Assembly: GCA_910584785.1 (NCBI GenBank)
Contig: CAJUDX010000081.1
Span: forward strand, 1 to 12,510
Reading direction: 5' to 3'
Source of the DNA: an uncultured Lachnospiraceae bacterium
Lineage (GTDB): Bacteria; Bacillota; Clostridia; Lachnospirales; Lachnospiraceae
DNA length: 12,510 nt
The notes beneath the pieces are model-generated. The model searched no databases and was not told where the DNA came from. It saw only the letters and a list, made by a program, of their open reading frames with translations. Shown here piece by piece: positions 1 to 6,622 of the stretch; positions within the stretch are counted from its first letter, which is position 1, and each line of letters begins with the position of its first letter. The translations under genes and the position numbers were made by a program.

Positions 1-550
1 GCAATTCATCCCCTACCTATAGAGGAAGGGGACTTCTTACTGTTTATGGTTAAAGAAATAACCGGATACGACAGTCTGGAGGTTTTGCGGCAGCAATATA
101 TCAAAGATCTGGAGACTGGAAACTGGAGTTTTAACAGCTTTGCTGGTTTTGCTGATAACAAATCACAGAAAATCTGCCAGGTGTCCCTAACCCTGTCTAC
201 CTTTCTTCATCCGACTTCAATCTCTGTGCCAATGCCTGCATTGGCGATGATCCCGGAGAGGCATCTGCAGCACTGGCAGCCTCCCATTTGGTAGATGGCA
301 ACCGCTCCACTAAATGGGAAGCAGTGCAAAAAATACGAAGGCCTGGCATATCTCCTATTATGACGCACAGAAAAAGGAATGGGTGATGTTTGACGAGGTA
401 AAAAACAATACCCTGAATGTCACCACCCGCAGCGTTGAAGCTGTAACACCGAAACAACTCTGGCTGGAAATTTTATCTTCCAGCGCTATGGGGGATAAAA
501 CCGTCCGTCTCTATGAGTTAGAAATCTACAGGAATAAAGTTTCAAATTAA
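1..550 (+). pseudogene. 3' end of a discoidin/CBM32-like domain protein, broken by two frameshifts
   Basis: Coding sequence is open from the left edge in frame 1, continues in frame 3 from about base 162 and in frame 2 from about base 329, and stops at TAA 548-550. Joining the frames gives one continuous protein end. It has a stretch ending FAGFADNK, then PGVPNPVYLSSSDFNLC, then HLVDGNRSTKWEA, then a final KTVRLYELEIYRN. The order 'lasD(N)LVDGN..TKWEA ... W..ie... vrlyElEiY' is typical of F5/8 type C (discoidin, CBM32-like) sugar-binding modules at the C-terminus of secreted glycoside hydrolases. Both shifts fall in A-runs (about 160-162 and 328-333) and each looks like the loss of one A. This is either a decayed gene or a homopolymer sequencing error. 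The enzyme part, if any, lies outside the window, so substrate and function cannot be given. The discoidin call rests on pattern only. Confidence 0.6.
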
Positions 551-592
551 AAAAACCTGCACAAAGAGAATACACAGAAACATTTGCTTTTT

Positions 593-1747
593 TCAATGAA
601 CTTCCTCTATTTCTTCCCGCAGTTCATTTAATGCTTCGCTGTGCTTTTCAGAAAATGCCGTGGGATTACCCAAAAGGATTCCGCGGCGATAGAAGGAATG
701 CAGTTTTGAATGGCACTTACCCGCTAATCTGCGCTGCTTTGCCACCAAAGAAAACTCCTCTCCTGCGGCAAGAAGCTTTTCCGCTGTTTCCCTGGCCCTC
801 TGCCGCTTCTGTTCCAGGTATTCCATCTGGTTTTCCAGGTGTTCTTCCATCCCTTCCTTCCATCCCTCCAGACGACCAGCAACATCCCCTTTCCAGCCTT
901 CCAGACGATCGGCGATATCCTCCTTCCAGTTTTCCAGATGTTCCCCTGCATCCTCCTTCCAGCTTTCCAGATGATTTGTCAGTTCTTCTTTCAGACCGGT
1001 AATTACTGCTTCAGAAACGGATGCTGCACGGGCAGCGCTGCTTTCCCTGATTCCGCTCATACGGGCAGCGGCTTCAGCAAGGATTTCCTCCACACGCTGT
1101 GATGCCTCGCCATGAACCGTTGTTGCCCGGATCTCCAGCTGTTCCCTCAGCTCGCCTTTTAACTGGGCTAACTGCACCTGCATCGCTTCCATCTCTGCCT
1201 TCATCCTGGTCATAGCCTCTAATGCACGGCCCAGATCCAGAGCAGCCCTTGTAGATTCAATGGTATCTGCCACAAATGCTGTTCCCACAACCGCCACAAC
1301 TGCCATTGCCATCAACGGGCTCATGCCTAACACAAAACGCTCAATAGGCCGGTGAACCACTTCAGTTAAAAAGATAGTTAAACCTCCCCATGCAATGGAT
1401 GAACTTAAACAAATATAGCCGCGAAACTGAAAGCGCTGATTGCTGTAATCCCAGTAACGCATCTTAAACAGCCGTTCCATCCCCCATCCCGTCACATATT
1501 CCAGCAATGTGGCGGCAACTACCCCGGACACATATACTAAAATAAGATTATTTTTAACCGGAAGGGAGACAAACAACATCATCACTGCCCCAGTACCATA
1601 AAGGGGAAGCATTGGCAGACGAAGAAATCCCCGGTTGACCAAACGCTTCTCCTTAAGTGATACATAAGAAGATTCAAATATCCATCCAAAAAAACAATAA
1701 CAAAAGAAAAACAAAATCCATTGTAGCCAGGTATATTCGTACATCAT
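593..1747 (-). CDS. PF06541 (putative ABC-transporter type IV, CmpB-like) membrane protein with long coiled-coil tail
   Basis: A protein of about 384 residues. The N-terminal half has five hydrophobic segments (about residues 7-29, 45-64, 68-94, 110-133 and 138-163). It carries the family hallmarks FFGWIFESSYVS, VNRGFLRLPMLPLYG and LLEYVTGWGMERLF, followed by a WDYS motif. The C-terminal half is cytoplasmic-looking and charged: a coiled coil from about 174 to 211, then five hendecad repeats (259-313), then a terminal NP..FSEKHSEALNELREE segment usual in the family. The family name implies a transporter, but no function is established and no ATPase gene lies beside it. I chose ATG 1747 because GGAGAG and AAGGAA precede it; ATG 1744 is equally possible. 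A TTG at 1768 extends the frame by seven residues but has no good ribosome site. It is the last gene of the manA operon, 38 bases after the DUF1015 gene. Confidence 0.75.
   Translation of the reverse strand: MMYEYTWLQWILFFFCYCFFGWIFESSYVSLKEKRLVNRGFLRLPMLPLYGTGAVMMLFVSLPVKNNLILVYVSGVVAATLLEYVTGWGMERLFKMRYWDYSNQRFQFRGYICLSSSIAWGGLTIFLTEVVHRPIERFVLGMSPLMAMAVVAVVGTAFVADTIESTRAALDLGRALEAMTRMKAEMEAMQVQLAQLKGELREQLEIRATTVHGEASQRVEEILAEAAARMSGIRESSAARAASVSEAVITGLKEELTNHLESWKEDAGEHLENWKEDIADRLEGWKGDVAGRLEGWKEGMEEHLENQMEYLEQKRQRARETAEKLLAAGEEFSLVAKQRRLAGKCHSKLHSFYRRGILLGNPTAFSEKHSEALNELREEIEEVH
809..973 (-). repeat. Five 33-base (11-residue) tandem repeats in the coiled-coil tail
   Basis: Five consecutive 11-residue units follow the pattern [HR]LE(S/N/G)WK(E/G)(D/G)xxx: HLESWKEDAGE, HLENWKEDIAD, RLEGWKGDVAG, RLEGWKEGMEE and the divergent HLENQMEYLEQ. 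The DNA repeats with a 33-base period (recurring TTCCAG on the + strand). Eleven-residue periodicity is that of a hendecad, slightly right-handed coiled coil. The unit count may vary between strains without breaking the frame. Confidence 0.8.
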
Positions 1748-1785
1748 TTCCTTAAAGCTTCTCTCCAAACTTTAATGCAGTGTTT

Positions 1786-3030
1786 TTATTTTTCGCTCAG
1801 CAGATGAATCAGCAGCCCGCTGCGCAGCTTAGGCTCAAACCAGGTAGACTTCGGAGGCATCAGGCGCTTGGCGTCAGCCACATCCAAAAGCTCCTGGATC
1901 GAGGTGGGATAAAGCGCAAAAGCCACTGCCATATCCTCTTCCACCCTGTGCTCAAGCTCCTTCAGCCCCCGGATTCCCCCGATAAAATCTATCCGTTTAT
2001 CCGTTCTTGGATCGCCAATGCCAAGCACCGGCCCTAACAGGCTGTTCTGAAGAATTGACACATCCAGTCCATCCACCGGATCACTGCTAAACAGCTCTTC
2101 TTTTGCTTCCAGCGAATACCATTTTCTCTTCAGATACATACCAAATTTCCCTTTTCTTTCCGGGCTGTAGGGAATCATTCCCTCTTCCTTAACCAGGAAT
2201 ATTTCAGAAATTTTTTCCATAAACTCCTTATCTGTCATCCCGTTTAAATCGGCAACCACCCGGTTATAAGGCATAATCATCAGCTGTTCATCCGGGAAAA
2301 GCACAGAAAGGAAGTAGTTATACGGCTCCTCCCCTGTACAGCCAGGATTCTCCTCCCGCCGCTTTAAACCCACCTTAACCGCAGAGGCTGCCCGGTGATG
2401 ACCATCGGCAATATAAGTTGCCGGAACATGTAAAAATTCCTCCTCAATCTGCTTGACCAGTCCGGGTGCTGCAATTTTCCATACCCTGTGCTCCACCCCA
2501 TCCTCCGACACAAAATCATAGAGCGGATGCCCGGTCGTCACCCGGTAAATGATCCGATTCAATTCTGCCCTTGCACGGTAAGCTAAAAAGATCGGCCCGG
2601 TGTGGGCATTCGTTGTATCGACATGGCGGAACCTGTCCTGCTCCTTTTCTTCCCTGGTATTCTCATGCTTTTTTACTACATGATTGACGTAATCATCAAT
2701 TGAGCTGCATGCGACAAGCCCGGTCTGGCTCCTGCCGTTCATCGTCTGCTGATAAATATAAAAACAGGGGATTTCATCCTGAATAAAGGTTCCATCCGCC
2801 ATCCTTTCCTCCAGAAGTTCCCTTGCCTTCTCATAAACACAGTCGGCATACATATCCACATCTTCCCCAAACTGCGTCTCAGCTCTGTCAATATTTAAAA
2901 ATGACAGAGGGTTCCCCTTTACCGCTTCACAGGCCTCCTTGCGGTTATAGACATCATAGGGCAGAGCCGCTACCTGCGCTGCCATCTCCGCACTGGGACG
3001 AACTGCGCCAAAAGGTTTAACAATTGCCAT
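1786..3030 (-). CDS. DUF1015 family protein (ParB-like GHHR motif)
   Basis: A full-length 414-residue soluble protein of the DUF1015 family. Family landmarks in order are: VKPFGAVRP near the N-terminus; ALPYDV at 22-27; GNPLSFLNIDRAE at 39-51; KHENTR at 121-126; ADGHHRAAS at 208-216; DPVDGLDVSILQN at 317-329; and MPPKSTWFEPKLRSGL at 391-406. The ADGHHR element resembles the nucleotide-binding motif of ParB/sulfiredoxin-fold proteins, some of which are free-serine kinases. In many Firmicutes this family sits beside serA/serC, but here it follows two sugar-phosphate genes, so a serine-related role is only an inference. AAGGAGGAG lies seven bases before ATG 3030, a strong site. It starts 56 bases after the ROK kinase stop and is followed closely by the PF06541 gene, as in an operon. 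Confidence 0.85.
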   Translation of the reverse strand: MAIVKPFGAVRPSAEMAAQVAALPYDVYNRKEACEAVKGNPLSFLNIDRAETQFGEDVDMYADCVYEKARELLEERMADGTFIQDEIPCFYIYQQTMNGRSQTGLVACSSIDDYVNHVVKKHENTREEKEQDRFRHVDTTNAHTGPIFLAYRARAELNRIIYRVTTGHPLYDFVSEDGVEHRVWKIAAPGLVKQIEEEFLHVPATYIADGHHRAASAVKVGLKRREENPGCTGEEPYNYFLSVLFPDEQLMIMPYNRVVADLNGMTDKEFMEKISEIFLVKEEGMIPYSPERKGKFGMYLKRKWYSLEAKEELFSSDPVDGLDVSILQNSLLGPVLGIGDPRTDKRIDFIGGIRGLKELEHRVEEDMAVAFALYPTSIQELLDVADAKRLMPPKSTWFEPKLRSGLLIHLLSEK

Positions 3031-3086
3031 CTTATCTCCTCCTTGTTCTGCGATTCTCTTTTTATCATCGAGCTTCCAGCTTATCT

Positions 3087-3989
3087 TTAGTTTACCCTAT
3101 CACCAGGCGTTTGTAAACTCATTTCCCATTCATCCACTGCCAGTTTTAAGGCACCCATGATCCCCTGATTATCCTTTAGGGCAGGCAGCACAATATAACT
3201 CTCCAAATCCTCCAGTTCCTTCGTTACAATATATCCTGCCAGCTGTTCCTTAACTTCCCGGCGGATCAGCGGCAAGAGCTGCTCCTGATGCATCACCCCG
3301 CCACCAAGAATAATTTTCTGCGGAGAAAGCACCATAAGATAATCCACCAGCGCCTGCCCGATGTAATACGCCTCCAGCTCCCAGACTTCCTTCCGGTCAG
3401 CTAATTCCACACCCTTTGCTCCCCAGCGCGCCTCAATCGCCGGACCGGCAGCCAGCCCTTCAAAACAGTTTTTATGGAAGGGACATTTTCCTTCATAGGT
3501 TTCTTTTGGATGAGGTTTTAATAAAATATGCCCGGCTTCCGGGTGCAGCATCCCATGAAGCAGCTTTCCATTGACGACAATACCTGCACCTACACCTGTG
3601 CCAATCGTAATATACATACTGTTTTCAAGACCGCGGCTCGCCCCCCAGGTTGCTTCCCCCAGGGCAGAACCATTAACATCCGTATCAAATCCCACCGGGA
3701 TATTCAGTGCCCTGCGGAAATATCCTACAATATCACAGTTCTGCCAGGCCAGCTTAGGCGCCGTTGTGATATACCCATAGGTTGCCGAAGCCCGGTTTAA
3801 ATCAATTGGGCCAAAACAGCCAATCCCCAGTGCCTCAACCGCATTTTCCCTGAAAAACTTTTCCATCGCCGGGAGCGTAATCTCCGGTGTTTCAGTGGGA
3901 AGCGAAATCCTCTTTTCAATCTCTCCCCGCTCATTTCCTATCGCGCAGACCATCTTTGTCCCGCCTGCTTCCAAAGCTCCTAAACGCAT
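3087..3989 (-). CDS. ROK-family fructokinase (ATP-dependent sugar kinase)
   Basis: A 300-residue cytoplasmic kinase, full length for the family. It has the N-terminal phosphate motif EAGGTK (7-12), the sugar-binding/catalytic FDTDVNG segment with probable catalytic base D104, and TIGTGVGAG (128-136). Next come HPEAGH (149-154) and a CPFHKNC cluster; together H154, C169, H172 and C175 form the zinc site of ROK fructokinases. GGGVM (229-233) closes the ATP pocket. The expected reaction is fructose plus ATP to fructose-6-phosphate, possibly with mannose as a second substrate, as known for the B. subtilis GmuE/YdhR group. It starts 47 bases after manA ends. AAAGGA sits nine bases before the ATG, with AGAAGG directly adjacent. 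The neighbourhood with manA fits mannose/fructose use. ScrK/GmuE-type is the best label; the true sugar is not proven by sequence. Confidence 0.85.
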   Translation of the reverse strand: MRLGALEAGGTKMVCAIGNERGEIEKRISLPTETPEITLPAMEKFFRENAVEALGIGCFGPIDLNRASATYGYITTAPKLAWQNCDIVGYFRRALNIPVGFDTDVNGSALGEATWGASRGLENSMYITIGTGVGAGIVVNGKLLHGMLHPEAGHILLKPHPKETYEGKCPFHKNCFEGLAAGPAIEARWGAKGVELADRKEVWELEAYYIGQALVDYLMVLSPQKIILGGGVMHQEQLLPLIRREVKEQLAGYIVTKELEDLESYIVLPALKDNQGIMGALKLAVDEWEMSLQTPGDRVN

Positions 3990-4036
3990 CCTTCTCTATC
4001 CTTTCTCTGTATAAACTATCCCTGTCCTTACCTTCC

Positions 4037-4975
4037 TTAAGCCTTCTCCGGGCTGGAACAGATGATCGATAATTCCCCACGGAATTTACAGTTTCCATAC
4101 CGGTGCGGAAGGATAAAATGACATCCCTTCTTCACCGGAACACCATCCACCGTGCCCTCCCCTTCCAGCACACTGACATTGGTAAAATAGGACGCAAACT
4201 CTGTCTCCCATTCCCCATGAATCTCATACTTATCCACCGAATAATACGGACAGGTAATCAAATGTGTATGTACGGCCCCGCAAAGCTCTTCCTTTACAAT
4301 CTCTCCCTGACAGGAAACAAACGGAGCGTTTATCGTGGCAATGCTCTGTTCTACATGCAGAGGCCTTGGTTTACCGTCCGATAAACGGTCATAATCATAG
4401 ACTCTGTAGGTAATATCACTGCTCTGCTGTGTTTCCAGAATCAGCGTTCCCCCCTTAATCGCATGGAGACAGCCCGGATCAATCTGAAAAAAGTCTCCCT
4501 TCTTTACCGGAACCTTTCGGATAAACTTATCCCAGGACTGGCTGCGAATCATCGCTTCCATCTCCGCCTTATCCCTGGCATGATGACCAATTACAATTTC
4601 CGTCCCCGGCTCACAGTCCAGCACATACCAGCATTCCGTCTTTCCCAGGGAACCATGCTCATGCACACTGGCATAGGCGTCATCCGGGTGAACCTGGATG
4701 CTTAAGTCCTGCTGCGCATCAATAATCTTAACCAGCAATGGAAACTGATTTCCGGGATAATGCCCAAATAATTCCGGCCTGTCTTTCCAGAGTGTACCCA
4801 GCTTCATCCCGTCAAAGCTTCCCCCATCTATGCTTCCCTCACCGTTCGGATGTCCGCTGATCGCCCAGCACTCTCCCGTTTTATCGCTGGGAATTGTATA
4901 GTGAAAAACCTCCCTGAGCTTTTTTCCGCCCCAAATCGCTTCTTTAAATACTGGCTTTATCATTAATAATTCCAT
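4037..4975 (-). CDS. manA: Mannose-6-phosphate isomerase, class I
   Basis: A 312-residue zinc enzyme interconverting mannose-6-phosphate and fructose-6-phosphate in the cytoplasm. It has the short form usual in Firmicutes (about 315 residues). The N-terminus KPVFKEAIWGGKKL is characteristic. The predicted zinc ligands are all present: Q94 and H96 in QVHPDD, E114 in KTECWY, and H171 in GCLHAIKGG. The conserved active-site Arg is R191 in ITYRVYDYDR. The C-terminal cupin-like lobe ends LSIICS. GGAGG is five bases before ATG 4975. It is the first gene of a four-gene minus-strand run, with a promoter-like extended -10 about 30 bases upstream. The pairing with a ROK fructokinase recalls the B. subtilis gmuE-gmuF arrangement. 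No residue looks lost. Confidence 0.92.
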   Translation of the reverse strand: MELLMIKPVFKEAIWGGKKLREVFHYTIPSDKTGECWAISGHPNGEGSIDGGSFDGMKLGTLWKDRPELFGHYPGNQFPLLVKIIDAQQDLSIQVHPDDAYASVHEHGSLGKTECWYVLDCEPGTEIVIGHHARDKAEMEAMIRSQSWDKFIRKVPVKKGDFFQIDPGCLHAIKGGTLILETQQSSDITYRVYDYDRLSDGKPRPLHVEQSIATINAPFVSCQGEIVKEELCGAVHTHLITCPYYSVDKYEIHGEWETEFASYFTNVSVLEGEGTVDGVPVKKGCHFILPHRYGNCKFRGELSIICSSPEKA

Positions 4976-5007
4976 CGCATCCTCCTGCCTTCCATTTTAT
5001 TCCTTCC

Positions 5008-5016
5008 ATTATACCA
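5008..5016 (-). promoter_or_regulatory. Extended -10 promoter for the manA operon
   Basis: On the minus strand the sequence reads TGGTATAAT, a perfect TGn extended -10 with consensus TATAAT at 5013-5008. No good -35 lies 16-18 bases upstream, which extended -10 promoters can tolerate. The predicted start is near 5001, giving a leader of about 26 bases with GGAGG inside it. No CcpA site (cre) was recognised nearby. Confidence 0.6.
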
Positions 5017-5085
5017 TCAGCCTCTCAAAAAGCCTAGTCTAACTTTGCTGTTTTTTCACAAAACCCAAAATACAGCAAAATGCAG

Positions 5086-5123
5086 GAAAAACAGGGCTGG
5101 AATACCTTATCCCAACCCTGTTT
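5086..5123 (-). terminator. Intrinsic terminator of the spore-protein gene
   Basis: On the minus strand AAACAGGG (5123-5116) pairs with CCCTGTTT (5096-5089). The stem is extended past one mismatch by TGG/CCA, leaving an 11-base loop. The stem runs into TTTTTCC. The hairpin overlaps the last codons and stop of the spore-protein gene. It separates that transcript from the manA promoter downstream. Confidence 0.8.
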
Positions 5124-5331
5124 CCTGACTTTCTTCTTTCTTTTTCAGTTCCTTTTTCTTCTTGGTAATTAATCCGCCAATCCGTCCGCTTTCCTTCGCC
5201 GTCAGGCTTCTCCATCCCCCGGCAATCACCTTATCTGCAAGCCCTAACTCTGTGGCAATTTCAAATTTCAGCACATCCTCCGGCTTCATTTTCCTTGGAT
5301 CAAATGAATCTTTCTTCTTAGCTTTTGGCAC
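5107..5331 (-). CDS. Small acid-soluble spore protein, alpha/beta type
   Basis: A 74-residue basic protein. The core KFEIATELGLADKV (22-35), GGW (38-40) and TAKESGRIGGLITKK (44-58) follows the alpha/beta SASP pattern, including the FEIATE element where the germination protease GPR cuts and the SxGxxGGxxTK motif near the DNA-binding helix. The GGW spacing resembles SspF-like members. Such proteins coat and protect DNA in the dormant spore and become an amino-acid source at germination. A lysine-rich tail (57-65) follows. The start is taken as GTG 5331 because AAAGGAG sits eight bases before it; a TTG at 5358 would extend the frame by nine residues but would bury that site in coding sequence. 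It lies 115 bases after the PspC-domain gene and has its own terminator, so it is probably a separate, forespore-controlled gene, although I found no convincing sigma-G promoter. Confidence 0.8.
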   Translation of the reverse strand: MPKAKKKDSFDPRKMKPEDVLKFEIATELGLADKVIAGGWRSLTAKESGRIGGLITKKKKELKKKEESQETGLG

Positions 5332-5446
5332 AGCGTACACTCCTTTTCTGAAAATCAACGTATCAGCACATCTGTTATGTCCTTACGACCTTCACCTTTA
5401 GGCTGTACCATCAGTGTACCCTGTTCCCTTTGATTTATACCTGCAC

Positions 5447-5635
5447 TTACAATCCGCGCACAGGAATAATCACTGCTGCAATCAGGTAAGCAACAATTCC
5501 CGTTCCCGAACAGGCTAACAAAGCCCAAAGCAGGCGGATAAGTGTAGGGTCAATTCCAAAGTACTCTCCCAAACCTCCGCAGACACCTAAAAACATTTTA
5601 TCCTGTTCCGAGCGGTATAATTTCTTTCCATTCAT
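5447..5635 (-). CDS. PspC-domain small membrane protein
   Basis: A 62-residue protein that is almost entirely a PspC domain. KLYRSEQDKMFLGVCGGLGEYF (written here only as a pattern: KLYRS then GVCGGLGEYFGIDPT) covers residues 4-31, and one membrane helix spans about 34-58 (LIRLLWALL...YLIAAVIIP). PspC-type proteins sit in the cytoplasmic membrane and take part in envelope-stress sensing in proteobacteria (PspC) and firmicutes (Lia-type operons). GGAGG lies eight bases before ATG 5635. It starts 18 bases after the DUF4097 stop and is the last gene of the PadR operon. It is much shorter than proteobacterial PspC and has no second domain, which is common in clostridia. The exact role here is inferred from context. 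Confidence 0.85.
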   Translation of the reverse strand: MNGKKLYRSEQDKMFLGVCGGLGEYFGIDPTLIRLLWALLACSGTGIVAYLIAAVIIPVRGL

Positions 5636-5653
5636 GATAATTTCCTCCGTTCT

Positions 5654-6622
5654 TTACTCATCCGTCATCTCTGCCTCTCTCATCGGCAATTCCTCAACTG
5701 CTGTATCGGTTTCTGGCATCGTCTGGGCTTCTAACCCGCTTTCCTTAAACTGTACCTCGATACTTCCCGCTGCACATTCCAAGTCCATCTCTCTGGATGC
5801 CCCATGTGGTTTTTCTTCCTCAAACATCATTCCTGAATAAGTTCTGCTTCCAATCTTGATATTCCCTCCGGTTCCGCTGACTTCGTAATCAAAGTCCTCC
5901 TCTTTCCCCAGCACTTCCAGGTAAATATTTCCCGCAGCACACTGGGCATCCACATTTCCCAAAATCTCTCCGGTATAGGAAATATTCCCTGCTGCACACT
6001 CAAGCTCCACATCCCCCAACACCTTTCCGTAATAGGAAATACTTCCTGCTGCACAGTAAAATTTTGCATTGGCAGCATTACTGGTATCGATATAAAGTTC
6101 TCCGGCTGCTGTCTCACCGCTAAATTCCATCGCATTTAGCCCCTGAATCGTGCAGTGCCCGCCACCAAGCTGAATGGCGGTCTCCTCAAATACATAATCG
6201 CTTGGCACCACCACTTCAATCTCCGGCTTCCAGTTTTCTAACTTTTTTCCAACGACCTCTATCTTAACCTCATCCTTATCAGCATAGGCCCATACTGTCG
6301 AATCAAACCCTGCCATGTCCCGGCAATACACCAAAATCCTGTCGGACTCTCCGGTTCGCAGGGTTAAGCTGCCAAAATCCACATCAACGGAAAATTCCGG
6401 TCGGCAGGGAAAGCTTTTCACTCCTTCCTCCACCAATCTTCCCTTATCTGCCCCCGCAGGAATAGACGCATGATGCTTTCTGGGATAAATATTTTCCCGC
6501 CATATCTGCATCTGGCTCCAGCGTCCGCCATGGACATGGGCGGCAGTGGCTGTTCCGAAGCCCAGCACCGTTAATACTGATCCTAAAACAGCAGTATACT
6601 GAATAAATTTTCTTGTGCTCAT
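5654..6622 (-). CDS. DUF4097 (toast-rack/LiaG-like) extracytoplasmic beta-repeat protein
   Basis: A 322-residue protein with an N-terminal signal or anchor helix (residues 6-27, basic start MSTRKF, end ATAAHV). The body, from about residue 74, is beta-rich: the 'vdvdfGSLTLRTGESDRILV' pattern, then parallel turns spaced about 19 residues that carry CAAG[SN]I at 190, 209, 228 and 283, with TAAG at 171. This is the DUF4097 adhesin-like/LiaG-like fold found with PspC and PadR genes. The acidic C-terminus (300-322) is probably disordered. The start is ATG 6622: AAGGAGG lies seven bases before it and it forms an ATGA overlap with the DUF1700 stop. A longer frame reaching 6769 would run through the upstream gene and is not supported. 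A structural or sensing role at the membrane surface is inferred; the family has no known enzyme activity. Confidence 0.8.
   Translation of the reverse strand: MSTRKFIQYTAVLGSVLTVLGFGTATAAHVHGGRWSQMQIWRENIYPRKHHASIPAGADKGRLVEEGVKSFPCRPEFSVDVDFGSLTLRTGESDRILVYCRDMAGFDSTVWAYADKDEVKIEVVGKKLENWKPEIEVVVPSDYVFEETAIQLGGGHCTIQGLNAMEFSGETAAGELYIDTSNAANAKFYCAAGSISYYGKVLGDVELECAAGNISYTGEILGNVDAQCAAGNIYLEVLGKEEDFDYEVSGTGGNIKIGSRTYSGMMFEEEKPHGASREMDLECAAGSIEVQFKESGLEAQTMPETDTAVEELPMREAEMTDE

Noticed and set aside
551..592. Possible weak terminator between the convergent discoidin remnant and PF06541 gene
   Set aside because: A-run and T-run flank a GC..AAA/TTT..GC pairing, but the stem is short, interrupted and has almost no GC.
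631..1002. Plus-strand open frame rich in Pro and Ser opposite the coiled-coil gene
   Set aside because: It is the antisense shadow of the 33-base repeats, with no ribosome site or family features.
5340..5446. Sigma-G/F-like promoter for the spore-protein gene (for example CATAACA near 5372-5378 on the minus strand)
   Set aside because: No matching -35 element was found at the right spacing, so the match is not above chance.
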